The notes: generated by a model from the sequence alone, not told the origin. A stretch of 64,000 nt of DNA from Methanoregula sp. UBA247 (GCA_002495055.1 DADR01000021.1:7099-71098); one strand, 5' to 3'. Counted from the first letter of the stretch, positions 36,969 to 46,995 are shown. Numbers and translations: made by a program.

Positions 36969-38708
36969 ATGATTGCGGGAGTTATATCGAGAATATCGGG
37001 GCCTGTGGTTCTTTCGGACCAGATGAGAGGCTCGAAAATGTATGATGTGGTGAAGGTAGGTGCCGAGGAGCTGAACGGAGAGATCATACGCCTTGACGGG
37101 GATCTGGCGGTTGTCCAGGTGTATGAGGATACATCAGGCCTGAAGATTGGTGAAAGGGTCCTGAACACCGAAACGCCCCTTTCAGTTGAGCTCGGGCCGG
37201 GTCTCCTCTCCTCGATTTATGACGGCATACAGAGACCTCTGCCGGTGCTGGTCAAGAGAAGCGGCAGTTTCATATCCCGTGGTATTTCTGTTGACGGTAT
37301 CGATATGGAAAAAAAGTGGGATTTTGTTGCATCCGCAAAAAAGGGAGACCGGGTTTCTGGCGGAGACATAGTCGGGACGGTAATGGAGTACAATATTGAG
37401 CACAGGATCCTGGTCCCTCCCCCGGTTTCCGGAACCATCAGGGAAATCCACAGCGGTGCGTTTACCGTAAAAGAGCCGGTCTGCATTCTCGATGACGGCA
37501 CTCCTGTTACAATGCTGCAGAAATGGCCGGTGAGAAAGGGGAGACCCTACAGGAAAAAGCAGGATCCGCGTTCGCTCCTTGTCACCGGGCAGAGAATTTT
37601 TGATACCATGTTCCCGGTCGCCAAGGGTGGGACCGCCATGATCCCCGGTGGTTTTGGTACGGGAAAGACGGTAGCGGAACAGACTCTTGCAAAATGGTCA
37701 GATACGCAGATTGTTGTGTATATCGGCTGCGGGGAGCGGGGAAATGAAATGACGGATGTCCTGACAGAATTCCCCGAACTTGTGGATCCGCGGACGAAGA
37801 TGCCCCTTATCCAGAGAACGATCCTGATTGCAAACACGTCGAACATGCCGGTTGCGGCCAGGGAGGCATCGATTTATACAGGAATCACCATGGCAGAGTA
37901 CTACCGTGACATGGGATATGATGTTGCACTGATGGCCGATTCCACATCACGATGGGGCGAGGCATTACGGGAAGTCTCGGGGAGGCTGGAAGAGATGCCG
38001 GGCGAAGAAGGCTATCCCGCCTACCTTGCTACAAGACTTGCGGCGTTCTATGAGCGTGCCGGCAGGGTTGTCTGCCTGGGATCAGACGAACGTTTAGGAT
38101 CCATTACCATTGTCGGTGCGGTCTCCCCCCCGGGAGGCGATTTCTCTGAGCCCATCACCCAGAATACACTGAGAATTGCCGGGACATTCTGGGCACTGGA
38201 TACAAGTCTTGCGTACAGGAGACATTTCCCCTCTGTGAACTGGATAAAAAGTTATTCTCTCTATCTCGACAGTATTCAGGAATGGTTTTTGCAAAGTGGA
38301 TTTGATGAATGGAAAGAGATGCGGGATGTAACCATGTACCTGCTCCAGAAAGAAGTCGAGTTACAGGAAATCGTGCAGCTGGTCGGTCCCGATGCCCTGC
38401 CAGAGAGCGAGAAGGCAATTCTGGAGGTTACACGGATGATTCGGGAGGATTTCTTACAGCAAAGTGCCTATCACGAGATCGACTCGTTCTGCCCGCTCGA
38501 GAAGCAGTACTGGATGCTCAGGGTGATCCTCAACTTCTATGATCGGACGAGTGAAGCCATGAACAGGGGGGTTGCCCTGAACAAAATCCTGAAACTGCCG
38601 TTCAAGCCTGAGATTGGCAGGATGAAGGAACAGGCCGATATCGATAAAATCAAGAATCTCATGGGGGAGATCGACAAGAATATTGCATCACTTGAGGTGG
38701 AAAAATGA
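36969..38708 (+). CDS. ahaA: A-type ATP synthase catalytic subunit A
   Basis: 579 residues. The Walker A loop is at 227-234 and reads GGFGTGKT, instead of the near-universal archaeal GPFGSGKT: Pro to Gly and Ser to Thr. Elsewhere it is normal (GCGERGNEMTDVLTEFPEL, NTSNMPVAAREASIYTGI, LMADSTSRWGEALREVSGRLEEMPGEEGYPAYL). The archaeal catalytic subunit has been shown to be sensitive to changes in the P-loop Ser, so this copy may differ in ATP affinity. Overlaps ahaB by 4 bp (ATGA). Confidence 0.95.
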   Translation: MIAGVISRISGPVVLSDQMRGSKMYDVVKVGAEELNGEIIRLDGDLAVVQVYEDTSGLKIGERVLNTETPLSVELGPGLLSSIYDGIQRPLPVLVKRSGSFISRGISVDGIDMEKKWDFVASAKKGDRVSGGDIVGTVMEYNIEHRILVPPPVSGTIREIHSGAFTVKEPVCILDDGTPVTMLQKWPVRKGRPYRKKQDPRSLLVTGQRIFDTMFPVAKGGTAMIPGGFGTGKTVAEQTLAKWSDTQIVVYIGCGERGNEMTDVLTEFPELVDPRTKMPLIQRTILIANTSNMPVAAREASIYTGITMAEYYRDMGYDVALMADSTSRWGEALREVSGRLEEMPGEEGYPAYLATRLAAFYERAGRVVCLGSDERLGSITIVGAVSPPGGDFSEPITQNTLRIAGTFWALDTSLAYRRHFPSVNWIKSYSLYLDSIQEWFLQSGFDEWKEMRDVTMYLLQKEVELQEIVQLVGPDALPESEKAILEVTRMIREDFLQQSAYHEIDSFCPLEKQYWMLRVILNFYDRTSEAMNRGVALNKILKLPFKPEIGRMKEQADIDKIKNLMGEIDKNIASLEVEK

Positions 38709-40102
38709 AGCCGGTCAGCCTGCTGACAAAAGAGTGCAAGACGGTAAACTATGTTTCCGGGCCTTTGATTTTTGTCCAGTCTGTTAAAGGGGTCTCCTAT
38801 GGTGAAATCGCACAGATCACTCTGCCGAACGGCGAAGTGAGAACAGGGCAGGTACTGGATATCTCGCGGGACCTCGCCGTTATCCAGGTATTTGAGGGAA
38901 CCAGCGGAATCGACAATAAAGAGACCCGGGTGCAGTTTACCGGAAAACCCCCTACTATAGATGTGTCCATTGACCTGCTGGGGAGGATCCTGAATGGCGT
39001 GGGAAAGCCCCGTGACGGCGGTCCCGATATCATCCCGGAAACAAGTCTGGATATCAACGGGATGCCGATTAACCCGTATGCGAGGGACAAACCAGCAGAC
39101 TTCATCCAGACGGGGATGTCCACGATTGATGCATTAACCACTCTTGTCAGGGGTCAGAAACTCCCGATATTCTCCGGTGCCGGTTTGCCTGCAAACAAGC
39201 TTGCCGCCCAGATCGCACGACAGGCAAAAGTACGCGGCGAAGGAGAGAACTTTGCAGTGGTCTTTGTCGCCATGGGGATCACTTATAAGGAAGCATCGTT
39301 CTTTATGGATGATTTTGAAAGGACCGGTGCCCTTGAACGCGTGGTCTTTTTCATGAACCTTGCCGATGACCCGACCATCGAGAGGATAGCCACTCCCCGG
39401 TGCGCCCTGACTGTCGCAGAATACCTCGCATTCACCCATAATCTTCACGTCCTTGTGATCCTGACGGACATGATCAACTATTGTGAGGCGTTAAGAGAGA
39501 TTTCCACGGCAAGGGAGGAGGTCCCCGGAAGGAGAGGGTATCCCGGCTACATGTATACAGACCTTGCCTCCATATACGAACGTGCCGGAAGGATCAAAGG
39601 GGCAAAAGGGTCCATCACCCAGATCCCCATCCTGACCATGCCTGACGATGATATCACCCATCCGGTGCCGGATCTCACCGGCTACATTACTGAAGGACAG
39701 ATCGTCCTCTCAAGGGATCTGTACAGGAGGGGGGCGAACCCGCCCATCGATGTCCTTCCCTGTCTCTCCCGGCTCATGAACCTCGGCATCGGTGCAGGAA
39801 AGACGCGGGAGGATCACAGGAATGTAGCTGACCAGCTTTATGCTTCATACGCTTACGGGAGAGATCTGCGGAGGCTGGTCGCGATCGTCGGAGAAGAAGC
39901 ATTAACAGAACTGGACAAAAAATACCTGAAGTTTGCAGACGAGTTCGAGAAGAAATTTATCACGCAGGGTGATGAAAACCGGAGCCTTGAACGGACGCTG
40001 GAGATCGGCTGGGATCTCATGTCCATGTTGCCGGAAGAGGAATTGAAACGGATAAAACGTGAATACATCCAGAAGTATCACCCGGCGTTCAGAAAGGGAT
40101 GA
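38705..40102 (+). CDS. ahaB: A-type ATP synthase subunit B
   Basis: 465 residues, full length for archaeal B. PIFSGAGLPANKLAAQIARQ replaces a P-loop, as expected for the regulatory non-catalytic B subunit. LTDMINYCEALREISTAREEVPGRRGYPGYMYTDLA and TMPDDDITHPVPDLTGYITEGQI are its signatures. Starts inside the ahaA stop (ATGA). Three bases precede ahaD. Confidence 0.96.
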   Translation: MKPVSLLTKECKTVNYVSGPLIFVQSVKGVSYGEIAQITLPNGEVRTGQVLDISRDLAVIQVFEGTSGIDNKETRVQFTGKPPTIDVSIDLLGRILNGVGKPRDGGPDIIPETSLDINGMPINPYARDKPADFIQTGMSTIDALTTLVRGQKLPIFSGAGLPANKLAAQIARQAKVRGEGENFAVVFVAMGITYKEASFFMDDFERTGALERVVFFMNLADDPTIERIATPRCALTVAEYLAFTHNLHVLVILTDMINYCEALREISTAREEVPGRRGYPGYMYTDLASIYERAGRIKGAKGSITQIPILTMPDDDITHPVPDLTGYITEGQIVLSRDLYRRGANPPIDVLPCLSRLMNLGIGAGKTREDHRNVADQLYASYAYGRDLRRLVAIVGEEALTELDKKYLKFADEFEKKFITQGDENRSLERTLEIGWDLMSMLPEEELKRIKREYIQKYHPAFRKG

Positions 40103-40105
40103 GCG

Positions 40106-40762
40106 ATGGAACAGGTTAATCCCACGAGGATGGAACTCATCAAGAAAAATGCACAGATCAAGCTCGCAGAGCAGGGGCGGGACCTTCTGCGGGAGAAAAT
40201 GGATGCTCTCATCCAGGAGTTTTTCAACATCATGGAATCCGTTTCAAAATCCCGACTGGATTTGGAGACTGTTGCTGCTTCGGCACAGCGCTCGCTCCTG
40301 AGCGCTCTTGCGGTTGATGATTCAGTAACCCTGAAGTCTGCATCCTTTGCAACGCGGAAAGGGCTTTTTCTTGATATCAAGGGGAAAAATATCATGGGCG
40401 TTCCTGTTCCTGTACTTGAGAAAATAAGAGTGTCAAAGAGTATCTTAGAGAGGGGCTATAGTATTATCGGGGTGAGTGGCAGGATCGATGAAACTGCAGA
40501 AAAGTTTGAGATGGAACTGGATCTGATCATTGGTCTCGCAGAAACCGAGACTGCACTGAAAAGACTCGGAGGCGAGATCCAGATGACGCGGAGGCGAGTG
40601 AACGCGCTGGAACAGGTGCTCATCCCGGATTTGAAGAAACAGGCAAAGTATATTGAAAATACCATCGATGAGCGCGAGCGTGAAGATCTCTTCCGGTTAA
40701 AAAAGGTAAAAAAGATTATTGAACGCAAGAAAAAGGCACAACAACTGAAGACCGGTCAGTAG
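40106..40762 (+). CDS. ahaD: A-type ATP synthase central-stalk subunit D
   Basis: 218 residues. Begins MEQVNPTRMELIKKNAQIKLAEQGRDLLREKMDALIQEF, with NPTRMEL the archaeal D start; TRRRVNALEQVLIPDLKKQAKYIEN is the C-terminal signature. It is the rotor shaft. Last gene of the archaeal operon; no ahaG follows. Confidence 0.94.
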   Translation: MEQVNPTRMELIKKNAQIKLAEQGRDLLREKMDALIQEFFNIMESVSKSRLDLETVAASAQRSLLSALAVDDSVTLKSASFATRKGLFLDIKGKNIMGVPVPVLEKIRVSKSILERGYSIIGVSGRIDETAEKFEMELDLIIGLAETETALKRLGGEIQMTRRRVNALEQVLIPDLKKQAKYIENTIDEREREDLFRLKKVKKIIERKKKAQQLKTGQ

Positions 40763-40816
40763 AATTGATGAGGGGAATTTGATAGTATGACCCACGCTAC
40801 ATCCTGTGTCATAGGT

Positions 40817-41137
40817 TTAAAGGCCGTGCCTTTTTTTAAAAATTGAGGTAATCCCGGAAGACTTATTATTATAATATATATCGCTTTTTTTCTGTCCTTC
40901 AGGTAGTGGTTTATTCATCAATTCCTTTGCCTTGCATGCCGCCTGCTCTATCCGTTCCCTGCATCTCCCTATTGCAATGTCCTTTAATTTCCCAATTTTT
41001 TTATCGCTGTCGAGTGGCATATCCTTGAGGACCAAAACATGATCATTGTGTGTAATCCTTTGAAGGGGATATATACTTTCCCCCTCGGAAGCAAAATTCT
41101 GTATCAGGATCCGTGATCGGGAACTGCTATTGGGCAT
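40817..41137 (-). CDS. Hypothetical small cytoplasmic protein
   Basis: 106 residues from ATG at 41137 (MPNSSSRSRILIQNFASEGE). Middle part is charged and helical (IGKLKDIAIGRCRERIEQAACKAKELM), C-terminus basic. No membrane helix or signal. I do not recognise a family and no ribosome-binding site is seen; a TATA-like gataaaaag lies close upstream. It converges with the ATPase operon and is divergent from the HEAT genes. Possibly not a real gene. Confidence 0.45.
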   Translation of the reverse strand: MPNSSSRSRILIQNFASEGESIYPLQRITHNDHVLVLKDMPLDSDKKIGKLKDIAIGRCRERIEQAACKAKELMNKPLPEGQKKSDIYYNNKSSGITSIFKKRHGL

Positions 41138-41261
41138 CGAGCCCGCGATCTTTTTATCCCGTTGCCTGTAATAATTACAAGAGATGATCCCTGCACGTCT
41201 TGATGCAACACCGCGTATGAGCAGAAAAATTCTTCTTTTTATCCTTATATCCGGAATCTCG

Positions 41262-42128
41262 ATGTTCGATCAGATCAGGAATGTATTCTCCTCCCGTAGC
41301 AGCATAAACGGAATGAAATCTGCACACGATGTCAGGGGACTTATCCGACTCTTGAACCACAAGGACCCGGATGTTCAGTATGAATCTGCGGCGGCACTTG
41401 GTGATATCGGGAACCCGATTGCAGTGGACCCCCTGATTGCAGCATTGAAAAACGATGAATTCAGTGGCGTGCGGTGGAAGGCCGCAGAATCCCTCTCAAA
41501 ACTGGGGGCTCCTGCAGTTGAACCGCTTATAGGGGCACTGCGACACGATAATGATGACGTGCGGTGGAAAGCGGCAATAGCACTTGGGGAGATTGGTGAT
41601 CCGAGAGCTATCGAACCTCTCCTCATACTGCTCAGCGATAAAGACCGGTTTGTCAAAAGTCATGCCGCTCTTGCACTTGGGGAGATTGGTGAACCCGCGG
41701 TCGATCCCCTCATACGATCACTTCGTGATGGTGATGGAAATCTTCGATGGGGTGCTGCCATAGCACTGGGGAAAATTCGTGATAAACGGGCGATCGAGCC
41801 ACTTATCCGGGCACTTGCGGACAAGTACGAAAATGTCCGTGCCGAATCTGCCATGTCACTCGCAGGAATTGGAAAACCTGCATTGGCTCCACTTCTGCAT
41901 TTTTTAAAATTTTCCGGTGGAGCTGCGCGACTTGAAGTTGTCGCAGCTCTTGGTGAATTACGCGAAACTGACGCAATTCAACCGCTAATCCAGATGCTTG
42001 AGAATGCAGATGAAGACGAACGAAAAGCAATAGCTGATGCACTTGATGCAATTCTGATTCCAACCGTTGAACCCCTTATACAGAAACTTCGGAACGGCCC
42101 CCATCAAAAGAATGAAAAGAGCAGTTAA
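41262..42128 (+). CDS. HEAT-repeat protein (288 residues)
   Basis: From ATG at 41262 (MFDQIRNVFSSRSS), chosen by likeness to the FLNMFKS start of the HEAT protein at 7954-9156; ATG at 41184 or 41217 would add a hydrophobic stretch. About eight HEAT repeats follow: VQYESAAALGDIGNPIAVDPLIAAL, VRWKAAIALGEIGDPRAIEPLLILL, LRWGAAIALGKIRDKRAIEPLIRAL and others. Scaffold role inferred from the fold; partners unknown. It is followed 22 bp later by a shorter HEAT gene. Confidence 0.82.
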   Translation: MFDQIRNVFSSRSSINGMKSAHDVRGLIRLLNHKDPDVQYESAAALGDIGNPIAVDPLIAALKNDEFSGVRWKAAESLSKLGAPAVEPLIGALRHDNDDVRWKAAIALGEIGDPRAIEPLLILLSDKDRFVKSHAALALGEIGEPAVDPLIRSLRDGDGNLRWGAAIALGKIRDKRAIEPLIRALADKYENVRAESAMSLAGIGKPALAPLLHFLKFSGGAARLEVVAALGELRETDAIQPLIQMLENADEDERKAIADALDAILIPTVEPLIQKLRNGPHQKNEKSS

Positions 42129-42150
42129 GATAGAAATGAAGGAGGATAAC

Positions 42151-42675
42151 ATGGAGGAACAGTCCCCTGCAGGGACGAAAATTCAACGTCTCATAGCCGC
42201 TCTGTCAGATCCATCGATCGACATACGCCACCAAGCTGTGCAGGAGCTTGGCAACTTGGGCATACCTTCGGTTGAACCTTTGATTCATGCGCTTGAAGAG
42301 GCTATCGATAACGATCATCGCTGGTATGCAGCACTCGCTCTATCCTATGTCGGTGCTCCGGCAGTAGATTCCCTGATTTCTGCCATGCGGGATCATCCCG
42401 GGCATGAATTCAGGAAATTTGCAGCAGCAGCCCTGGGAACTATCGGCATTCCTGCAATAGAACCATTAATCGATGCGATGGCATCTAATGACCGAGAATT
42501 GCGGGGATTTCTGTCCAGCGCTCTCTGCCGGATCGGAAAACCTGCTGTCATTCCCCTTACGCGGCGACTTGATGATGCCGATGATATTATCAGGTCGTGT
42601 GCTACCCTTACCCTGTGGCAGATGGGCGAAACCGGGCTTCCCTCGATGGTGAATAAAATGCAGGAGGAAAAATAA
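42151..42675 (+). CDS. Short HEAT-repeat protein (174 residues)
   Basis: From ATG at 42151, with AAGGAGGATAAC directly upstream. Four to five HEAT repeats, e.g. IDIRHQAVQELGNLGIPSVEPLIHAL and ELRGFLSSALCRIGKPAVIPLTRRL. Similar in repeat type to the preceding gene, so the pair probably arose by duplication. Possibly one functional unit; role unknown. Confidence 0.82.
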   Translation: MEEQSPAGTKIQRLIAALSDPSIDIRHQAVQELGNLGIPSVEPLIHALEEAIDNDHRWYAALALSYVGAPAVDSLISAMRDHPGHEFRKFAAAALGTIGIPAIEPLIDAMASNDRELRGFLSSALCRIGKPAVIPLTRRLDDADDIIRSCATLTLWQMGETGLPSMVNKMQEEK

Positions 42676-42768
42676 ATGCGTGGTACTTTTTTATATAACC
42701 AGTCCTCATTTTTCCCCTTATCATCATAACACGAACAGATAAATCAGCTCACGCGAAATCGTACCGGT

Positions 42769-45700
42769 ATGCTTGTGCTCTCGCCAGCGATGGAGGCTTA
42801 TGAAAAGTCGCTGATGGACGACCTCCTTCTCGCAATAGCGATAGCCAAAAAAGCCCGGTCCCGTGGGCTCGATCCTTCGACCGATATCGAGATTCCTATT
42901 GCCAGTGACCTTGCTGACCGTGTTGAAGCTCTTCTGGGAATTAAAGGCGTGGCGGAGCGGATACGCGAGCTGGAATCTGATATGTCCCGGGAAGAGGTCG
43001 CCCTGCGAATAGGCGATGATTTCGTTGCCCGGAAATTTGGTGAGACATCGAACGAACAGATTCTCGATCATGCCATCCGTACAGCGATGGCGCTGCTGAC
43101 CGAAGGTGTAGTGGCGGCACCCACTGAAGGGATCGCTAAAATCGGGCTCGGGAAAAACGATGATGGGAGCCAGTACCTGAAAATTTTTTACGCCGGTCCA
43201 ATTCGAAGTGCGGGTGGGACGGCACAGGCACTCTCGGTTCTTGTTGGTGATTATGTCCGCCGGCAGCTCGGCATCAACCGTTACAATCCCCGCCAGGAAG
43301 AAGTTGAGCGGTATATCGAGGAGATCCGGCAGTACAACACCATCATGAACCTCCAGTACCTGCCCAGCGAACTGGAAATCCGGCTGATAGTCGAAAATTG
43401 CCCGGTATGCATTGATGGCGAAGCGACTGAACAGGAAGAGGTATCGGGACACCGCAACCTGGAGCGGGTGGAGACCAACACGGTGCGGGGTGGTATGGCA
43501 CTGGTCCTTGCAGAAGGGATTGCCGGGAAGGCTCCCAAACTCAAGAGCAAAGTTGAAATGATGAAGATGGATGGCTGGGACTGGCTGGGCAAACTCATTA
43601 AAAATAAAACAGATGAAGGAACGGTCAGCATTAAACCCTTGGATAAGTACCTTCGCGACCTGATAGGTGGAAGACCCGTATTTTCGTATCCCATGCGGAA
43701 AGGAGGATTCCGGCTCCGGTACGGGAGGTCCCGGAATACCGGGTTTGCTGCAGCGGGTCTCCATCCCGCAACCCTGTATATCCTCGGGGAATTTCTTGCA
43801 GTCGGCACACAGATGAAGACCGAACGTCCGGGCAAGGCATGCGGGGTTGTACCGGTTGATTCGATCGAAGGACCGACGGTGCGTTTACAGAATGGTGATG
43901 TGTTCAGGATTGACGATGAGGCGACAGCGAAAAAACTTGGTCCCGAAATTGAAAAAATCCTTGATGTCGGCGAGATTCTCGTCTCGTTTGGTGAATTTCT
44001 CGAGAATAACCACCCGCTTATACCCTCTGGCTATTGTGAGGAGTGGTGGCTGCTTGAGGTTAATGCCGGGACAAAGCCTCCAAAAAATGAAGAAGAAGCC
44101 GTTACTCTGGCGAGAACCGGAGAATATCTCCATCCTGCGTACACATGGTTCTGGGACGATCTTTCTGTTGACCAGATCCTCATTCTTGCTGACGCAGTTA
44201 CCCGGCAGGGAAAACTTGTGGAGGATTTCCTGCAGATACCGAATGAACCCTCAACAAAAATAATTCTTGAAGAACTGCTCATCCCTCACGAGGTGCGTAA
44301 GGGTAATATCCAGATCAAAATTTTTCGTGCGTTCATTATCTGCCTGGGGCTTGATGAAAACCTGAAAAAATGCGATGCTTGGTCTGATGCACCTTATGAT
44401 ACACCATTCAATCTTGTTACGCATCTTTCCCGGATGAAACTCCGGTCACGTGCGGGCACGAGAATAGGTGGACGGATGGGCAGGCCAGGAAAATCCAAAC
44501 CCCGAAAAATGAATCCCCCTCCGCATGTCCTTTTCCCTCTCGGCGACTCCGGAGGTTCCCGGCGATCATTCCAGTCTGCATCCAATCACACTGCGGAAGT
44601 GGACGCAGCAATCACGGATATCGATTTTCAAAAGGAAGGGGGGATCATTGAGATCGAAGTCGGCAGGCGGAGATGCACCGAATGTCAGGAGATTACGTAT
44701 ACCAACAGATGTGAAATGTGTGGAGCACATACCGTTGCGATAACTACCTGTCCCAAATGCGGGAGAGAAACGTTAATGGAGCGGTGTCCCGGTTGCGATG
44801 TCCCGACCACCTGCAATCAGAGAATTTCCCTGAATGTAAAAGGGGAGTATGCAAAGGCTATGGATCGGCTGGGACTCAAACCCGGTAGTGTGGCACTTGT
44901 CAAGGGAGTAAAGGGGGTCATATCCCGGGAAAAAGCAGTGGAAGCGATGGAGAAGGGAATCCTTCGGGCAATCCAGAACATCTTTGTCTTCAAGGATGGC
45001 ACAACACGGTTTGACATGATTGACCTGCCGCTCACCCATATCCGTCCCAACGAGGTGAGGGTTTCAGTTGAGAAACTCCGTTCGCTCGGGTATATCAAGG
45101 ATACCCGGGGATATGATCTCCAGAACGGATCGCAGGTTGTTGAGCTGCGTGCTCAGGACCTTCTCATATCAGATTCATGCGCTGAATATATGGTGAACGT
45201 GGCGAAGTTCATGGATGACCTTCTCGTCAAATGTTATGGACTCGATCCATTCTATAATGTTAAAAAACCCGATGATCTCGTTGGGCACCTTGTTATCGGT
45301 CTTGCTCCCCACACGAGTGCCGGTGTCCTTGCCCGGATTGTCGGATTCACCCGGGCAAATGTCGGTTATGCCCACCCGTTCTTCCATGCTGCCAAGCGCC
45401 GGAACTGCTTCTACGGTGATACCGAGGTTGAGATATATGATGGAAAGCACTGGAAAAAATCTCCTGTACGGAAATTTGTCCTGGAAAATTTTGATGTAAG
45501 CCGCCCGGGTATTGACAGGCTGGGAACCTACTATTCCGATCCGACACAGCCGTATTTTACCCGAACCGTTGATACGGGGGGGATTATGCATATCCGAAGG
45601 ATTACTTCAGTATCCATTCACCGTTCCCCTGAAACGCTTCTCCATTTCATTACAAAACGCGGAAAGGAAATTGTGGTTACCCCCGATCATGCGATGCTTA

Positions 45701-46671
45701 CCTGGGACACAATGTACCTTCGGAAGATAAGGGCGTTGGAGCTCAAAGTCGGGGACCCGGTTCCCGTACTCGAAGGTGCAAACGTTATTGCCGACTATAT
45801 TCAGTCCATTGAGATAGTGCCGGCTCCGGAAGAGCGGGTATACTGCCTTACCGTTGCAGACGATCACACACTTGTCGCGAACGGAATCTTCACCGGACAG
45901 TGCGATGGAGATGAAGACTGTATTATGTTGCTTCTTGACGGGCTGATCAACTTCTCGCGCTCGTTCCTGCCCCAGACCCGGGGAGGTTCGATGGATGCCC
46001 CGCTTGTGCTGACGAGCAGGATAGATCCTGCTGAAATAGATAAGGAAGCCCTGAATATCGATGTCTGCGATCACTATCCTCTTGAACTGTACACGAGCGC
46101 ACTTGCGTATGTTGAGCCCAAAACGATCAAAGGGATTATTGACCGGGTTGACAAGAGGATTGGCACTCCGGCACAGCTCGAAGGATTCCAGTTCACTCAC
46201 GATACATCGGACATATCGGCCGGACCAATCGAATCAATGTATACCCAGCTCAAGACCATGACCGAAAAACTCGAGGCAGAACTTGTCCTGGCCGAAAAGA
46301 TACGTGCAGTCGATGCCGATGACGTCGCGGAACGGGTGCTTACTACCCATTTCATCCGCGACCTGATGGGTAACCTCTCAGCGTTCTCAAAGCAGAAGTT
46401 CCGTTGCACGAAATGTAACACGAGCTACCGGCGGATGCCCCTAGCCGGTAAATGCACGAAGTTTAAGGGGAAGGGAATCTGCAACGGGAATATCATCCCG
46501 ACCGTCCACGAAGGATCGGTGAAGAAATATCTTGCGATGTCCCGGGAGATCTGCAGGAAATACAAGGTGTCTGAGTACACCAAGCAAAGGGTTGAAGTGC
46601 TTGACCTTGCGATTACGTCAACATTTGGTGAGGAGAAACAGCAACAACTTGGCCTTGCCGATTTTATGTAG
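42769..46671 (+). CDS. polC: DNA polymerase D large (catalytic) subunit DP2, with intein
   Basis: 1300 residues including a 165-residue intein (880-1044); the spliced protein is 1135. DP2 features: GPIRSAGGTAQALSVLVGDYVR, SHPMRKGGFRLRYGR-like FSYPMRKGGFRLRYGRSRNTG, central zinc ribbon CTECQ...CEMC...CPKC...CPGC, catalytic DGDEDCIMLLLDGLINFSRSFLP, and the C-terminal zinc site CTKCNTSY...CTKFKGKGICNGN. With DP1 it forms the archaeal replicative polymerase. ATG 42769 was used; ATG 42790 is possible. An AT-rich 93-bp spacer separates it from the HEAT genes. Confidence 0.96.
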   Translation: MLVLSPAMEAYEKSLMDDLLLAIAIAKKARSRGLDPSTDIEIPIASDLADRVEALLGIKGVAERIRELESDMSREEVALRIGDDFVARKFGETSNEQILDHAIRTAMALLTEGVVAAPTEGIAKIGLGKNDDGSQYLKIFYAGPIRSAGGTAQALSVLVGDYVRRQLGINRYNPRQEEVERYIEEIRQYNTIMNLQYLPSELEIRLIVENCPVCIDGEATEQEEVSGHRNLERVETNTVRGGMALVLAEGIAGKAPKLKSKVEMMKMDGWDWLGKLIKNKTDEGTVSIKPLDKYLRDLIGGRPVFSYPMRKGGFRLRYGRSRNTGFAAAGLHPATLYILGEFLAVGTQMKTERPGKACGVVPVDSIEGPTVRLQNGDVFRIDDEATAKKLGPEIEKILDVGEILVSFGEFLENNHPLIPSGYCEEWWLLEVNAGTKPPKNEEEAVTLARTGEYLHPAYTWFWDDLSVDQILILADAVTRQGKLVEDFLQIPNEPSTKIILEELLIPHEVRKGNIQIKIFRAFIICLGLDENLKKCDAWSDAPYDTPFNLVTHLSRMKLRSRAGTRIGGRMGRPGKSKPRKMNPPPHVLFPLGDSGGSRRSFQSASNHTAEVDAAITDIDFQKEGGIIEIEVGRRRCTECQEITYTNRCEMCGAHTVAITTCPKCGRETLMERCPGCDVPTTCNQRISLNVKGEYAKAMDRLGLKPGSVALVKGVKGVISREKAVEAMEKGILRAIQNIFVFKDGTTRFDMIDLPLTHIRPNEVRVSVEKLRSLGYIKDTRGYDLQNGSQVVELRAQDLLISDSCAEYMVNVAKFMDDLLVKCYGLDPFYNVKKPDDLVGHLVIGLAPHTSAGVLARIVGFTRANVGYAHPFFHAAKRRNCFYGDTEVEIYDGKHWKKSPVRKFVLENFDVSRPGIDRLGTYYSDPTQPYFTRTVDTGGIMHIRRITSVSIHRSPETLLHFITKRGKEIVVTPDHAMLTWDTMYLRKIRALELKVGDPVPVLEGANVIADYIQSIEIVPAPEERVYCLTVADDHTLVANGIFTGQCDGDEDCIMLLLDGLINFSRSFLPQTRGGSMDAPLVLTSRIDPAEIDKEALNIDVCDHYPLELYTSALAYVEPKTIKGIIDRVDKRIGTPAQLEGFQFTHDTSDISAGPIESMYTQLKTMTEKLEAELVLAEKIRAVDADDVAERVLTTHFIRDLMGNLSAFSKQKFRCTKCNTSYRRMPLAGKCTKFKGKGICNGNIIPTVHEGSVKKYLAMSREICRKYKVSEYTKQRVEVLDLAITSTFGEEKQQQLGLADFM
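45406..45900 (+). other. Mini-intein in polC, C-terminal Gln, no homing endonuclease
   Basis: 165 codons inserted between Asn and Cys of the catalytic RRN/CDGDED motif of DP2. It starts with Cys (CFYGDTEVEIYDG, block A), has TPDHAMLTW (block B with TxxH), and ends VYCLTVADDHTLVANGIFTGQ (blocks F and G), followed by the +1 Cys. The last residue is Gln instead of Asn and the penultimate is Gly instead of His. Pyrococcus PolII inteins are known to splice with a terminal Gln at this same polymerase site. Length leaves no room for an endonuclease domain, so the element is probably no longer mobile. Confidence 0.93.
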
Positions 46672-46995
46672 AATCAGACCGCTGATTGAGATCGGGTTTT
46701 ATTGGGATCGATAACGGAAGAGCGCAATCTCCACCAGTCAGCAGGTACCGTCTCTTATGTTTCAGCAATATCAGCATCAACCGGCTCATCGAAAAAATGA
46801 TACTTCGCTTAAGATTTTACCGGGTTGTATTTCAGGTGAACTTATGAGGTATGCCTATAAAATACCGGTATACCCTCTACGTCCGCGAGGATTACTTTAA
46901 GGTCAGTGTGATAGCTCAGGTTTTTTCAACTGAAAGTGGCATAAGATTCTTTTACACTCAAAGCCTTTTCTTATCCTGCAATAATAGTAATCTAA
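46672..46995. other. Intergenic region between polC and tRNA-Leu
   Basis: 324 bp. A palindrome ataccggtat lies near 46871-46880. An AT-rich stretch around 46960-46985 could be the tRNA promoter. No open frame or RNA identified. Confidence 0.4.

Noticed and set aside
42724..43764. 346-codon minus-strand frame opposite polC
   Set aside because: Shadow of the polymerase reading frame; no ribosome-binding site or domain.
46860..46885. Palindrome ataccggtat upstream of the tRNA gene as a regulator site
   Set aside because: Short and isolated; could be chance, with no gene close enough to control.
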